NCBI RefSeq assembly: GCF_026151205.1
Contig: NC_087072.1
Span: 25,139,799-25,203,798, forward strand
DNA from: Bolinopsis microptera
Taxonomy: Eukaryota > Ctenophora > Tentaculata > Lobata > Bolinopsidae
Length of the DNA: 64,000 nt
Direction of reading: 5' to 3'
Numbering within the stretch: position 1 is the first letter of the stretch; each line of letters starts with the position of its first letter. The notes beneath the pieces are model-generated. The model was not told where the DNA came from and made no database searches. It worked only from the letters and a program-made list of their open reading frames with translations. Positions 41,201-52,171 of the stretch are shown here, in pieces. The position numbers were made by a program, and so were the translations under genes.

Positions 41201-44200
41201 AAACATGACCCGTTGTATTGGTTTTTATTGGCCCGTTAAACATATTATATTAAACGTGACGTGTCGGGATGGTGTCAGAAAGCTGCTGCGCTCTATTGAC
41301 ATGACAAGCATTCAGTTCTCCTCACTGACTTTTAGCTGGACAACATGCTGAGCACAGAAATAATCATATTCATTCTTTCAATCGTGATCCTTTGTCTCAA
41401 ATTTGTGATGATTTTAAATCTCGAACTATTGTTCCCCAATATCATCGTTTAGTGTAAATCTTAAAATCGATTGTTGCTTTGATTGAAACTTGTGGTTTTG
41501 CACCATTTAATGATCGATATATTGCAGCTGTATAATATGTATGAACATTGAACGCATTTTTAATCAACTTTGTCAGTTTAATACCGTCAGCGACTCGAGG
41601 AATATTGCCATTTCACATGACTTGGTGTGATGATGAACAGTGCCTACAGTTTAACATTTGTCACATTTATGCAAGTAATAGAGTTCTAGTGATATAGTGC
41701 TGTATTCTCTGAAGTGTATGACATAATATCGGTTATAGTTCCAAGAATGGGTGTAGTAAGGGTCCAGGTTGCTCCTGGGGTACACAAAACATATCATACT
41801 GCTGACATCGACCCAAAGTTACTTCAAACTGTTAGGTAGTTAATTATGCTTTTTTGAATATGTAACGATAATATTGTTATATAATATATATATAATGAAA
41901 AATTTGCATATAATGTTGAGAATTTGAGTATAAGAATTTAATAGTTGTTTAATACCGTATAATTTAAAAGGCGATATTTAACTTGGAGAACAATTAAATT
42001 GAAACAATAATTAGAAATATAACATTTATCATAACATTCCACAATCGGATTCATGATATTAGCTAATACTAATAGCTCATATTTTGTACATGAGTTAATT
42101 TTGGGATAATAGTCGAAGTAGATGATATCTAATTATAGATATCGGACACACAATACTAAAAAGATAATGATATGCGTTTACTCACTCTGTCACCACACTT
42201 AATGTATGTCATTATAAGTATGTCGTTATTAGTGTCGTTACACTATAAGTTATACACAACAATTACTGTTGTTTGATGTAATCCTATGATATTTGTTGTA
42301 TGTGGTATTTGATGTTGTTTGTTGCATAATATCCTATAATATGTTGTACTAACAATGATCCTAGACTCCTAATAACCGATATAATAGTACAATCTTAAAA
42401 CTACTGTTTCTGTTTCACTATCGGGCTAACATCAGTCTATACCTTCAGTGAGAAAGAAGCTGAAGATGCAAAGAACACAGGAAATAATTTCTACAAACAG
42501 AAAGATTACTTCAAAGCGATTAAGTTTTATACCAATGCTATAAACCTACTGCCAGATAAGGCCGCTTATTACGGTAACAGAGCTGCTGCCTACATGATGA
42601 TATCCAACTACACTAATGCACTGGAAGATTCTGTGAAGTCAGTCGAGATGGATCCTAACTTTTTCAAGGTGAGCAGTTATTTTATAAAGGAGATTAATTT
42701 ACTGCAGTAGGGATAGTAGGGTGGCAGGGCCAGGGTTACTCAATGCAACATTTCACCACTTTGCATCATTTTAAGAAACTCTTGGTATTTTCGCGGGTTT
42801 TCTAGCGATTATCAAGATATTTAAAAGTTAGAGTCCGACTGGGTGGTATTTTAGGATCAGATGGGTGGTTTTTAGACAGATATTCACAACAGAATCTAGT
42901 CCGATGTTTTCCACTGTAGTTTGTGGACAGTCTGGAGATGCCGGACTGTCTGCTCCTTTTCTCACGAGCTGTCACCTCACACTAAACAACAAGCACACCT
43001 GACCCTCTCTTTCTATCTTTCAGGGCGGATTACGGATGATCAAGTGCTACATCGCACTTGGTAACTTGACAGCCGCTTCTCGTGCTCTACAAGACCTCAA
43101 ATCACGTGACCCCAATAACAGCACATCTTATGCCAGCGAGAATACTAACATCAACCGACTAAGAGATCTGGAAGCAAATGCTGACAAGGATATGAACAAA
43201 AGTGACTTTAGGAGGGTAAGTCGGCTTATGAGGACTTGTTCTATTAAATGGAAATGTTGAATAACCAAGTTTAGCTCGTTAACTAACTTCAACATAGACC
43301 CTTACCCAAACACGCCTTCGATAACTAACACCTGATATCTGAACTACTTCCTTATATCATATTCATATAGACATGTATATGCCACTTGATCGAACTAGTT
43401 TTCTTACCATAACTCACTTTGCCTTCCATTTTACCTTTACACGTTCTATTTTTAGAATAATGAGAGATTGCTCGCATTCTTAAAACCATCATGAGAATCA
43501 CAATATTGTTTTAGTGTTTTGTTAATTTATAAATTAAGCCCCTTTTTACGTTAATATTCCACCAGGTTGTTTACGTGATGGATAGAGCGCTAGAAATGGC
43601 ACCCGCTTGTGTCAACTACAAGACCAAACGAGCGGAGTGTCTAGCGTTACTCGGTCGCTACAATGAAGCTCAAGAAGCGTCAAAGTATGATAACAGTTGA
43701 TTGATTTGCTATTATTCAATCGCATCTTTTGTCGAATTATTGTGAAATTTATGCAATATTCAGTGGCAATCTAACATGCTCTTGTTCACGCGATTTAATT
43801 TGTCGTTAACTTTACGTATATTATATTTTCAGTGAAATGTTGCGAGCAAACAGTCTGAACGCTGGAGCACTGTATGTTAAAGGACTGTGTCTGTTTTATC
43901 AGGTTTGTGCTCGTGAAAACTCCTTAAAGAATCGCAGATATGTTTGCGTTTCATTCCTTAACTTTAACTATAGTCTAGATAGACTTGCTAATGACATGAT
44001 GGCTTTGCATTTCATTCTTCAACTAAAGCCAAACCCTAAATTGACTCCCTCATGAATTAATGAAGGATTACTGATGTTTCACGGTTGCTTAAGATGACTT
44101 CAACCCGAAATTGTTGATGTTCACATTATCGTCACTTAAATTATTATGAGAGGTCATCTGATATATCGAATGTGATGTCATCTAATGGTCACATGGCGAG

Positions 44201-46104
44201 TCAGCAGAGTAAACAGTAGATGAAAAGACGCGCATTTAAGCTGCTAACAACGCCATGGCGCGCACAGTCTTCACCTCGTATCTAGTGAAAGTATGCCATC
44301 ATCACATAAGCCTCACGAGCGATCGCGCTGCAATTATCATAGAATTCACTCTACGTCGCTATAACAGCCTACGTCTGTGATGATAAAATTGTCTGCTATA
44401 ACAACTTTTTTGTTTTGTTTACCATCGACTTAGTTATATTATTATTAGGAATAACACCCATTTACACAAACCATCTCCTAGGATCATCTCGACAAAGCCA
44501 GACAGCATTTCCTGCAAGTTTTACGAGTAGACCCAGATCATGGTAAAGCTCGTCTTGCCGTCAAAGTAAGTTCGGTGTCAAACGAATTGATTATCCGCCA
44601 TATTTGTATTTAGGTGTTTAGCGGGTAAAGCTTGCGAAGTATGGAGCCCGGAAGTCTGGTCTGTTTGTTCAACTACAGTCTAATTGCGCGGCTCTTGTAA
44701 CACAACATTGTTTGTCAGGAAGTAAAGGAGCTGGAGAGCACCAAACAAAAGGGTAACGCGGCCTTCACTAGCGGTAAAAACGAGGAGGCGCTCAAGTTAT
44801 ACAGAGCAGCCTTGTTGATATGCCCTAACAATAAACTTACCAACGCCAAATTACACGCCAACATTGCAGCTGTTTATATTAAACTGCGTAACTATGAAGA
44901 GGCAGTCAAGGTGAGTTTAATTTAGAGCATATAGACGATAGGATTATTTCTGTTGGTCCTTCCTTTCCACTGACGATCTTAGGACTATCAAAAGCAGCGA
45001 GGAATAAAAATGTTTAAATCTTCAGAAATAATTGTGTCCCTTAATACGAGAAACATTGTACCAATGCAAACGTAATGTTTAATAAACCACCAGGCTTGTA
45101 CTGCTGCTATTAAACTAGACGACGGGTACGTTAAGGCGTATGCTCGGCGGATAGTGTGTTATCAAGAACTTGAGCAACACGAAGATGCCGTCAGGGATGC
45201 AGAGAAAATGCATAAAATGGAGCACAGTAGAGAGTCTAAACAGAGGCTCAGGGACGCTAATATTAAACTGAAGATGTCTAAAAGGAAAGATTATTACAAG
45301 ATACTGGCCTGTAGTAAATCAGCCAATATGGACGAAATAAAGAAAGCTTACAAAAAAGCAGCATTGAAACACCATCCAGATAGACACAGTCATGGTACAG
45401 AGGAAGAGAAAGCTACAGCTGAGAAGCAGTTTAAAGAGGTAAATGGTTCTGTTTTGATTATTTTATGTTAATATATTTTTCTGATATATCTTATGGGCTA
45501 ATTTAACAATCGATAACATTATCGGATATAAACATTGAATTGTGAACTATTAAGATGCAGATATTTTTTATTTCTGGCTTTTTTAATCTTATCTATGAAA
45601 GAAAGCTTGAGAATTAGTTGTAAGCTGACATAAGTCCTCAACTCCTAGCTGTGTTCTTTATCTCTAGGTGGGAGAAGCATATGCAGTGTTATCAGATCCT
45701 AAAAAGAAACTAAGGTACGATAATGGAGAAGATCTTGATGACCCTATGGGTGGCATGCACCACGGTAAGCATTCATACTGTTTTCATCAAGGATTTCCTC
45801 ATCAAGGATTTCCTTTCTCAGTATAAACCTAAAACATCCACTGATCCACGGTAAGCACACATACTTTTCTCGTTAAGGATTTGCTTTCTCAATTTAATTG
45901 TCAATGCGTAATAATTTAGTCTTTTTTCATACATTACCTTAATCGAAGCTCAATACTCTCTTTGCAGACGTGGACCCTACGCAGATATTCCAGACCTTCT
46001 TCGGGGGTGCAGGGGGTGGTGGCCCTCATCAACAGTTCTTTAATGGTGGTTTCCCCCACGGAGCACGAGGGGCTGACCCTGGTTTTACCTTTTCATTCGG
46101 ATAA
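38235..46104 (+). CDS. DNAJC7: DNAJC7 (TPR2), TPR and J-domain co-chaperone
   Basis: Exons 38235-38320, 42449-42668, 43024-43215, 43566-43684, 43833-43902, 44482-44565, 44719-44910, 45094-45438, 45668-45764 and 45968-46104 join in phase to give 513 residues. DNAJC7 shuttles clients between Hsp70 and Hsp90 in the cytosol. TPR repeats fill most of the first 380 residues ([62 protein letters not shown]). A J domain follows from about residue 384 ([10 protein letters not shown]) with the essential HPD near 415-417. The end is Gly/Phe-rich ([11 protein letters not shown] ... FTFSFG). Exon 1 is acidic ([21 protein letters not shown]) and differs from vertebrates. An alternative first exon with the same phase sits at 41747-41835. 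Intron 1 (4.1 kb) contains two minisatellites and a MITE. AATAAA is at 46437. Confidence 0.93.
38312..39475. repeat. 49-bp minisatellite in DNAJC7 intron 1, about 23 copies
   Basis: The unit includes ACATGTGGGTGGTTTGTGTG, TTCGTTYGTTTGTTCCACGT and ACAATGTG. It begins on the exon 1 donor: exon CCACGTGACAT|GTGGGT is matched in every unit by ACAATGTGACAT|GTGGGT. Single-base variants (TTCGTTT/TTCGTTC, CGTAACA/CGTGACA, GGGTGG/GTGTGG) are shared between copies. Because 49 is not a multiple of 3, all three minus-strand frames stay open through the array; these open frames are not genes. Confidence 0.95.
39677..39818. mobile_element. MITE-like element in DNAJC7 intron 1 (TTCACATATTACGTAA family)
   Basis: Ends GGGGTCGTTCACATATTACG and the inverse ATATATGTGAACGACCCC are terminal inverted repeats. 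TAA on both sides may be a target duplication. The interior is C-rich with a run of about 15 C near 39766-39781. Confidence 0.88.
40548..41105. repeat. 23-24-bp minisatellite, 22 copies
   Basis: The unit TTATCTGGCAAGTGCGCCCC plus a few bases is repeated; I counted 22 copies of GGCAAGTGCGCC. Some copies carry an extra CTCACTTCTGATG spacer, so the array has two unit types. The open frames on either strand (MLSGKCAP..., HLPDNRGA...) are products of the repeat and not genes. Confidence 0.95.
41747..41835 (+). CDS. Possible alternative first exon of DNAJC7
   Basis: An ATG at 41747 opens 29 codons ([14 protein letters not shown], then [10 protein letters not shown]) and ends AG|GTAGTT in phase 2. 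This is the same phase as exon 1 at 38235 and fits the acceptor at 42449. Spliced in, it would replace the acidic N-terminus. It lies 613 bp before exon 2, a plausible place for a second promoter. Evidence is frame and splice signal only, without recognised homology. Confidence 0.4.
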
Positions 46105-46776
46105 AACCTCCGGGACCTCCACTAGTTGATGTATCGTGATAAGGCCTGTTCTCTGCGCTACCAAACAACGTGGAACACCATCTACTGCTTATAATCAACT
46201 CCCGAATTAAACCTCCATTTTTCGAGGAGTTTTTATCTGAGAGACTAGTGACCCCTTTTGTTAATGTATTTTAGGACACTCTAGATTTGAAGGAAATTTC
46301 AGACAAGGCATGTTTACCACATCATAATCTTATTAAACGAGAAGCTTAAAGTTTTAAAATAGATACATTCAAATTGTTTTGAAAAATTTTGTTTTTCTAA
46401 AATAGGATTAGCCTTAGGAGCTAAAGAGCAGTTGCTAATAAAATATTTCTAGAGTTTATTTTTACAGGCTCAGATCGTCGATTTTCTCGGATTTAGAGGT
46501 ACTTTTTGTAAAGAGTGCGGTTTGATTTGATCAGTAATTACCAATCTCTGTTCGATATTCAGGTTCTGGTTTAATCTGTTTGAAAAAGTCGTTTGAGAAT
46601 TGTCAACCTGCAATCTGCTTTAGCATGCTGAATCTGCAACTTATTTCCATTTCCGGCCCTATTAGTCGTCAGTATTGCCACTTTAAAATTAAATCAAAGT
46701 TCTAAACAAGGGATAGTTAAAAAAACAACGCCCAAGTCTAATCTTTCCCTAAAATGAAAACTAAAAATCAAAAACT
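46105..46776. other. DNAJC7 3' UTR and spacer
   Basis: It contains the poly(A) signal AATAAA at 46437-46442 and AT-rich sequence. No gene-like signal is seen. Confidence 0.45.
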
Positions 46777-47178
46777 TCATTGCAATTCCCGCCAATATCT
46801 CTTGTCATACGCTAAATTACGGAGATAATGCAGGTCAAAGATATTATTCAAATAAATATTTCTTTTACATAAATCATGCACAATCAGCGAGAATAGATTG
46901 CTTTGGGGTCTTCCTCTTCTCCCTGGTGAGTCCAGTGTATTGATGGCAAAAATGAGGGAAGAAAACGCTGGTCCTTCAAAAGGACCCCGCAAAACATGTC
47001 CTAACATTCTCCACCGACTACGGGCCACTTTTTCTGACAATGGTTCAGCATTGCAGCGTTTATACAAGTTTTTGTTGGAGATGACTCCTGGGTACTTTAT
47101 ATTCAAATAGTGCTTTAAAACTTTAAAAAGTTTGGAAATTTGCCGTGAACCTGTCAAACTATTGGGGTTATGATACAC
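46777..47178 (-). pseudogene. LINE reverse-transcriptase C-terminal fragment
   Basis: An open 133-codon frame shows NLYKRCNAEPLSEKVARSRW, RMLGHVLRGP, RRGRPQSNL and LHYLRNLAYDKRYWRELQ. This is the conserved tail of non-LTR retrotransposon polyproteins (LYxRCxxxPLS, RSRWRMLGHVLR, RGRPxxxL, LAxDRxxWR). No catalytic RT core or endonuclease lies upstream, so it is a truncated relic, but the frame is still open and therefore fairly young. Confidence 0.82.
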
Positions 47179-47212
47179 TCTTCACTGGACTATTAGGGAT
47201 ATATTAGGGAGT

Positions 47213-47599
47213 AAGGGAGCGTTCACATATGACATCAGCAGCCGAGGGGGAGGGGTGGGGTTTGGAAATGCTGACGGGGGAGGGGGTCTGAGCCTTGCTG
47301 ACGTCAGCAAAAATACGTGAATTTTGGCAAAAATTGTTGTTTCAGAATTCAGATCAATTTTATTAACAATAAGACTTCGCTAGTTTCTTTAATATTAGTA
47401 CTTCGGTGAACTGAACTCTGTTGGCCAACTGTTTATAATCAGTTACACTAAATTTCCCTGCTTACACCCCCGTCAGCATTTCGGTATCCGGTATGTATTC
47501 TGTATTCACTTTCAGTAAGGGGGTTAAGACATCACTGGGGGGGGGGAGGGGTTAAATTGGCAAAAATCTTGCTGCGATGTCATATGTGAACGCTCCCTT
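47213..47599. mobile_element. MITE-like element, 387 bp
   Basis: Ends AAGGGAGCGTTCACATATGA and the inverse TCATATGTGAACGCTCCCTT are perfect inverted repeats, and both arms have a GATGTC/GACATC step. Subterminal G-rich tracts (GGGGGAGGGG) flank the interior on both sides. The GCGTTCACATATGAC end is reminiscent of the TTCACATATTACGTAA family. Confidence 0.9.
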
Positions 47600-47919
47600 G
47601 GCCTTACGTGACTAAGTTTAACACGTTCTCTAGATAGTTCTGACGGGCAATTTAAAACTCTGACCCGAACCCTATACTACTAGTACAATTACTCTAGTGT
47701 CTGTTAAAACCCTGACCCTATCAAGAAGTTGATCACGTGATCGAAACATTGTAGGTTTATAGGCTATTACTAATTCGCTTGCCCAAAAATTATCATGTGA
47801 CTTTGGTTTTTATGGTTTTGTTGCCGAACAAAACCAAAAAAAGTTTTACATAAGCCCTAACCATAATCCTGAAGCTATCTATAACCACAACCCTGTATCA
47901 CGTCGTGAGTCGTGACCTT

Positions 47920-50040
47920 GACGGATTAGATGTTACTCGTCTAAATTTCTTCGAAGTAGCGCGCGCCGCTTTCTTCTCGAAATGGCCCGATGGAAGTGCT
48001 ACGAAGTAGCGCGCGCCGGGCCAGACCATTAACAATGGTCAAGTCGTGACCCGGATGATGATAAATCACTCTACACTCGGCTGTCACGTGACTTTTTCAA
48101 CCCGTTCTCTAGCTGGTTCTGAACGACTTTTCGAAACCCTAACCCTCTATATTCCCATGAAAAGTTACCGGCTGGTGGTGGTACTAGAGTTGGTTTAATT
48201 TAAACAGACGGCTTGACCTCGCGCGCGACAAAAAGCATGATTTGCACGCGTGGCGTATTCCAATGTTCAGGCAGCTACCACGTGACACAATTCAGCCAAC
48301 CAGAGCACAGGAATCCGCAAAGTTAAAGTTGCAAACTTTTGATCGGCCCGAAAGGGGACTTTTCTGGAGATTTTGATATAACTCAACAATTACGTTGTCT
48401 TGAATTTTCCTCCTGGAGAGGTAACGTTACTTTTAAAAGAGGAACATGTTACAAAAAACCGGAAGTCTCCAACTCTTTTACTTTCAAAGTTAAGCCCCAT
48501 CCGGTCAGGGTTCCTGGGTGTAGCTGGCTGACGCCGAATAGGGTGTTTTGGCCGTTCTAACTTAAGACTTTTAAGAATTAAAGCAGCCGTATTGATCTTC
48601 CAAACCTACAACTTTTAAGGGCTAGAATTCGCTGTATTTTGCCGTTAAAACACAACTTGAATTGTTTAACTTCATGATTGGGCCGTAGTTCAAAAGCAAA
48701 TTGGCAAGAAGTGGTGCTCACGGTCTCACTTAACGTCACTAGTGTTCGTTAAGTGTTCGGCATTTAATAGCCCTAATTGGTTACTTCGAATTAATCTGAT
48801 CCCAACCCTAACCCTAACCCAATCCTTAACAAAAGCATATGCTGTAACTTTGATTGACGATGGTCGATGTCAATCCGTCGAGATCGTTGCTCTGCTTCGC
48901 AGAGCAACGATCGACGACGGAAGCAAGAATGCTAGTTCGCGCGGCGCGTCGAAGCGGCGCGTCGAAGCGGCGCGTCGAAGCGGCGAAGTCCTCCAAACTG
49001 TAACTGTAACCAAAACCCTAACGAGAAATTAGACTAACTTCCTTATTGCTTATACGATCATATCACGTGATCGAGACAGTTTTTCGCCAATATCTCGTCA
49101 GGGGAGCATTTTTAAACCCTATGTCATGGGGGTGATTCGGTATCAGCGTCCAAAAATACATGGATTGAAGTTAGTTGTTAGTTTCAACTTTCGGGGGCCC
49201 TTTTAGAACAATTTCGAAAATCGACTGTAGAGTGATTTAGCACGCGCGGCGAACATTTCGCAAAAACATTTCGCAAAAAAACCGGAAGTCTCCAGCTCTT
49301 TTACTTTTGAAGTTATGCCCTGGCCAGTAAGGTTTCCTGGGCATTGTTAATGCAAATGGATTATTAAAATTGCATTAGCGCGCATTTGGCATTGCAGCTA
49401 GTAACTTTTTTAAAACTTCATGAATCGAGATCAAATCTTTTGCAATGCAAATGCTTACTGGGCCGCGCTCAGCCTGTCATTCCGCCGAATCTCTATCTCT
49501 ATATGTTAATGAACATAATAGCCCATGAGGTCCCCAGGTAATACAAATGCTTGTATTCAGAATCAATATATGTACTATTACTAGTACTACTATTATACAA
49601 ATCACTTTAAGGATATTTTGAAAGAGTATCGATCCGGTATTATATCGAATAACTGATAACATGCTTAAAAACGCTATTGTCTAATTTCCCCGTGAAAATC
49701 ACAACAATATAATAGTGTAAGTAGCTTTTGTTGATGTGCCTCGAAAGTTGTAGCGCGATGCACTACTGGGTCGCGCGCGCATCCAATAATGCAGATCGGC
49801 GAGATGCGAAGGATCGAAATCGTGAATCAACCTCGAAAGTGATCTTAAACGATTCCTCGCCTCGTTCAATTTTGCTTTCAACATGAACACGTCAACTCAG
49901 TGCTGAGTGCAGAATCAAGCAAGTTATAGACATATATTTCATACGTATCATTCACTATCAAATTGGATGTGCTTTCGGTGGATTATATGACATATATAAT
50001 TATAATTATATAGCGCGGGCCCTTTATACTATTACTAATT
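47920..50040. repeat. Composite GC-rich interspersed repeat cluster
   Basis: Several blocks match the locus at 27771-28620: about 47925-48040 (inverse of 28490-28620), 48851-48996 (GAATGCTAGTTCGCGCGGCG arm, here with GCGGCGCGTCGAA repeated), 49551-49640 (ATTCAGAATCAAT, TATACAAATCA) and 49905-50040 (CAGAATCAAG, GTGCTTTCGGTGGA). Two other segments share CGGAAGTCTCCA near 48461 and 49282. The cluster looks like a large non-autonomous element family, or nested insertions, without coding capacity. Confidence 0.6.
48803..48820. repeat. Short telomere-like repeat
   Basis: Three consecutive units of AACCCT (complement of TTAGGG) occur inside the repeat cluster. It is too short to be a functional telomere. 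Confidence 0.6.
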
Positions 50041-50137
50041 CGTTCGCGTCCAAAAATTATCACGTGAACTGCAACTTTAGTTTTTATGAACAAAACAGTT
50101 TTACATAAACTTATATAATCCTAATAACTCTAACTCG

Positions 50138-50480
50138 GCCAGGTAGCGCAGTTGGTTAGAACGCCTGTCTTACAATCGTTAGGTTGCGAGTTCGAAACCC
50201 ACTGACTGCCTGGTCGTGGGGTGAGCGTCGTCGACGTTCAGCTAAGGATCATGAGTGGTCTATGCAGCCCCCCGGTCTACTCAGCCGAATACTCGAGAAA
50301 TCGGGTGTGAGGGTTAAATGAGGAGCTGCACATTGCAGCAAAGTCTCGGACGAAGAAAGTATGGTACACACTACCTTAACTGTCACTGGCCAAAAAGATC
50401 CTTCGGCTTCCTGTAATTGGCTGGTTGCACTCGTGTAACATTGTGGCTGTTGGAATACACCGAAGTAAAATAAGTGTCTA
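50138..50480 (+). mobile_element. tRNA-derived SINE
   Basis: The 5' 77 bases look like a tRNA: GCCAGGT at 50138 can pair with GCCTGGT at 50208, box A is TAGCGCAGTTGG and box B is GAGTTCGAAACCC. The T stem has two mismatches, five extra bases precede the 3' acceptor strand, and the anticodon arm pairs poorly, so it is not a working tRNA. A body of about 260 bp follows (GGTCGTGGGGTGAGCGTCG ... CCTGTAATTGGCTGGTTGC ... TGTGGCTGTTGGAATACACC), as expected for a SINE. The tRNA-unrelated part and the tail family are not recognised. Confidence 0.72.
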
Positions 50481-51087
50481 GATTAACTAAACCCCGAAGC
50501 TATCCATAACATTAACAATTCGGTAAATTGGGGTTTTTTGCTGAAGTTTCGGTAAATATTCGGATTGATCATGATCGAAGTTCGGTATTTTGTTAAATTA
50601 TATTTTGTCAACTGAATCGATTCGGAGATTTCATATTGATTCGGTACTCCGCTTTCTCGAAAAAAGATTCGAAAACGTTTGATACTTCTTTCATGTTATT
50701 GTCAAGAACTTCCACTAATTTAATCAATTTTATTCTAAGCAACGTTGAACGTGTACACCGTTTAAACCTGCCTAACGAGCCCAGCTGTGACTTCAGACTT
50801 GAGAAATGTGACGGGATTGAAAAAATATTCTTCAATTTATAATCCGTTTTCACACGTTTAGAACTTTGTGGTGACATTGATCATGATTTTAAAAAGTTAT
50901 GTATATATATATATGTGTATATAAGTGAAAAACAATAAAGGACAAGGCCTCTGCAGCAGCAGGTGTCAGGTGTGCCCATAAATCCTTTCAGAGACGCTCT
51001 AAATCTAACAAGACTGAAAAAACGGCCCGACACCTTTAGTAGACACTAATAATTCAATTAGTGGTGAGACATTTACCACTTAAGAGG
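50481..51087. other. Upstream region of the cysteine peptidase gene
   Basis: AT-rich sequence with a short TATATA microsatellite at about 50900-50915. Small open frames on both strands here look non-coding. Confidence 0.4.
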
Positions 51088-51095
51088 TATAAATA
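51088..51095 (+). promoter_or_regulatory. TATA box of the papain-family gene
   Basis: TATAAATA lies 64 bases before the ATG at 51152, so transcription would start near 51118-51125 and leave a leader of about 30 bases. It is the clearest core promoter in the window and suits a strongly transcribed, cell-type-restricted gene. Confidence 0.7.
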
Positions 51096-51151
51096 CACAG
51101 TTCACCATCTAGTCGACACCAAACTGCAAAGTTTAATCCGACCAAACAACA

Positions 51152-52171
51152 ATGAAGACTGTAATGATCCTGTTCGCTGTGCTGGCCTGCATTATGGCCG
51201 AAGAGAAGATGGTGAATCTGGCTGCCAAAGACCCTAAAGTCCTTCAGGCTCTGTTCAAAAACTTCCAGCACTCTGAAGACCGACACTACGCTAACGCTGG
51301 AGAGGCTAGACTGAGGCTCAAGAACTTCAGGAAGTTTGTTGGCAAGATGGCTGAAGCCAACGATGAACCCGACGGAGTTGACTATGGAGTTACCTTCTTT
51401 GCTGATCTGACAGAAGCTGAATCCCAGCAATACTACGGATTCGCCAACAAAACCCATGGCGCCGTGGAGGAGGAACTAGAGGCACCAGCACCTGAGGAGC
51501 CAGCTGGCCTGACTGCATGGGGATCCTCTGCTAACCACAGGGGCAGATACAACAATGCTAAACACCAGGGAAGTTGTGGCAGTTGCTGGGCTTTCACCAC
51601 CATTGGCATGCTCGAGGGATGGTCTCAAATCAAAACTGGACGCAAATACCACCTATCTGAACAGCAAGTTCTCGATTGTTCGGGAAGGAGCAACGACTGT
51701 GGTGGTGGCTGGTACTACGAAGCTTTGGGATACATCAAGAACAACAGACATCTTGCAGCAAGCAACGACTACAGGTACCAAACACGCAAGGGCTCCTGCA
51801 GACGGACCAGCTATAAAAACAGTCTACCCTTCTCCATCACTGGAGTCTACAAGGCCCGGGGTGATGCGGACATGGCTGCTCGACTCAACAGCGGTCCTCT
51901 CGGAGTTGCCATGGACTTCAGGAACATCAAGATTAGGGGATATTACAGCGGAATATGGACCAACACTAACTGCAGACAGTGGCCCAACCACGCCATCACA
52001 CTGGTAGGATACGCCAGCAACTACTGGGACATCAGGAACAGTTGGGGTACTGGATGGGGAGATCGTGGTTACTTCAAGATTACCCGAAGTGTCCAGAATG
52101 TTTGCATGATTGCCAGCAATCCTTACTTCATCACCGCTTCAGGCAGCAGTGGAGAAGAAAAAGAAGAATAG
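51152..52171 (+). CDS. Papain-family (C1A) cysteine peptidase, intronless
   Basis: One exon, 339 residues. The family consists of secreted or lysosomal proteases made as pro-enzymes. Residues 1-16 are a signal peptide (MKTVMILFAVLACIMA). A propeptide runs to about residue 118 and resembles the I29 inhibitor (LRLKNFRKFVGKM, GVTFFADLTEAE). It ends in an acidic Glu-Pro-Ala stretch. In the mature domain the catalytic set is complete: Gln139 and Cys145 in HQGSCGSCWAF, His280 in WPNHAITLVGY and Asn296 in RNSWGTGWGDRGYFKI. Cys residues for the usual disulfides are present (LDCSGRSNDCGGG). The C-terminus has a short acidic tail (GEEKEE), which is unusual. A TATA box is at 51088 and AATAAA at 52543. 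Lack of introns, GC-richer coding sequence and flanking repeats suggest retroposition or an expanded family. It is cathepsin-L-like in the broad sense; I cannot assign a subtype. Confidence 0.92.
   Translation: MKTVMILFAVLACIMAEEKMVNLAAKDPKVLQALFKNFQHSEDRHYANAGEARLRLKNFRKFVGKMAEANDEPDGVDYGVTFFADLTEAESQQYYGFANKTHGAVEEELEAPAPEEPAGLTAWGSSANHRGRYNNAKHQGSCGSCWAFTTIGMLEGWSQIKTGRKYHLSEQQVLDCSGRSNDCGGGWYYEALGYIKNNRHLAASNDYRYQTRKGSCRRTSYKNSLPFSITGVYKARGDADMAARLNSGPLGVAMDFRNIKIRGYYSGIWTNTNCRQWPNHAITLVGYASNYWDIRNSWGTGWGDRGYFKITRSVQNVCMIASNPYFITASGSSGEEKEE

Noticed and set aside
48803-48820. Interstitial telomere or chromosome end
   Set aside because: Only three units, embedded in interspersed repeats with genes on both sides.
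50138-50214. Functional tRNA gene
   Set aside because: The T stem has mismatches, extra bases precede the acceptor strand and the anticodon stem does not pair well. A SINE body follows.
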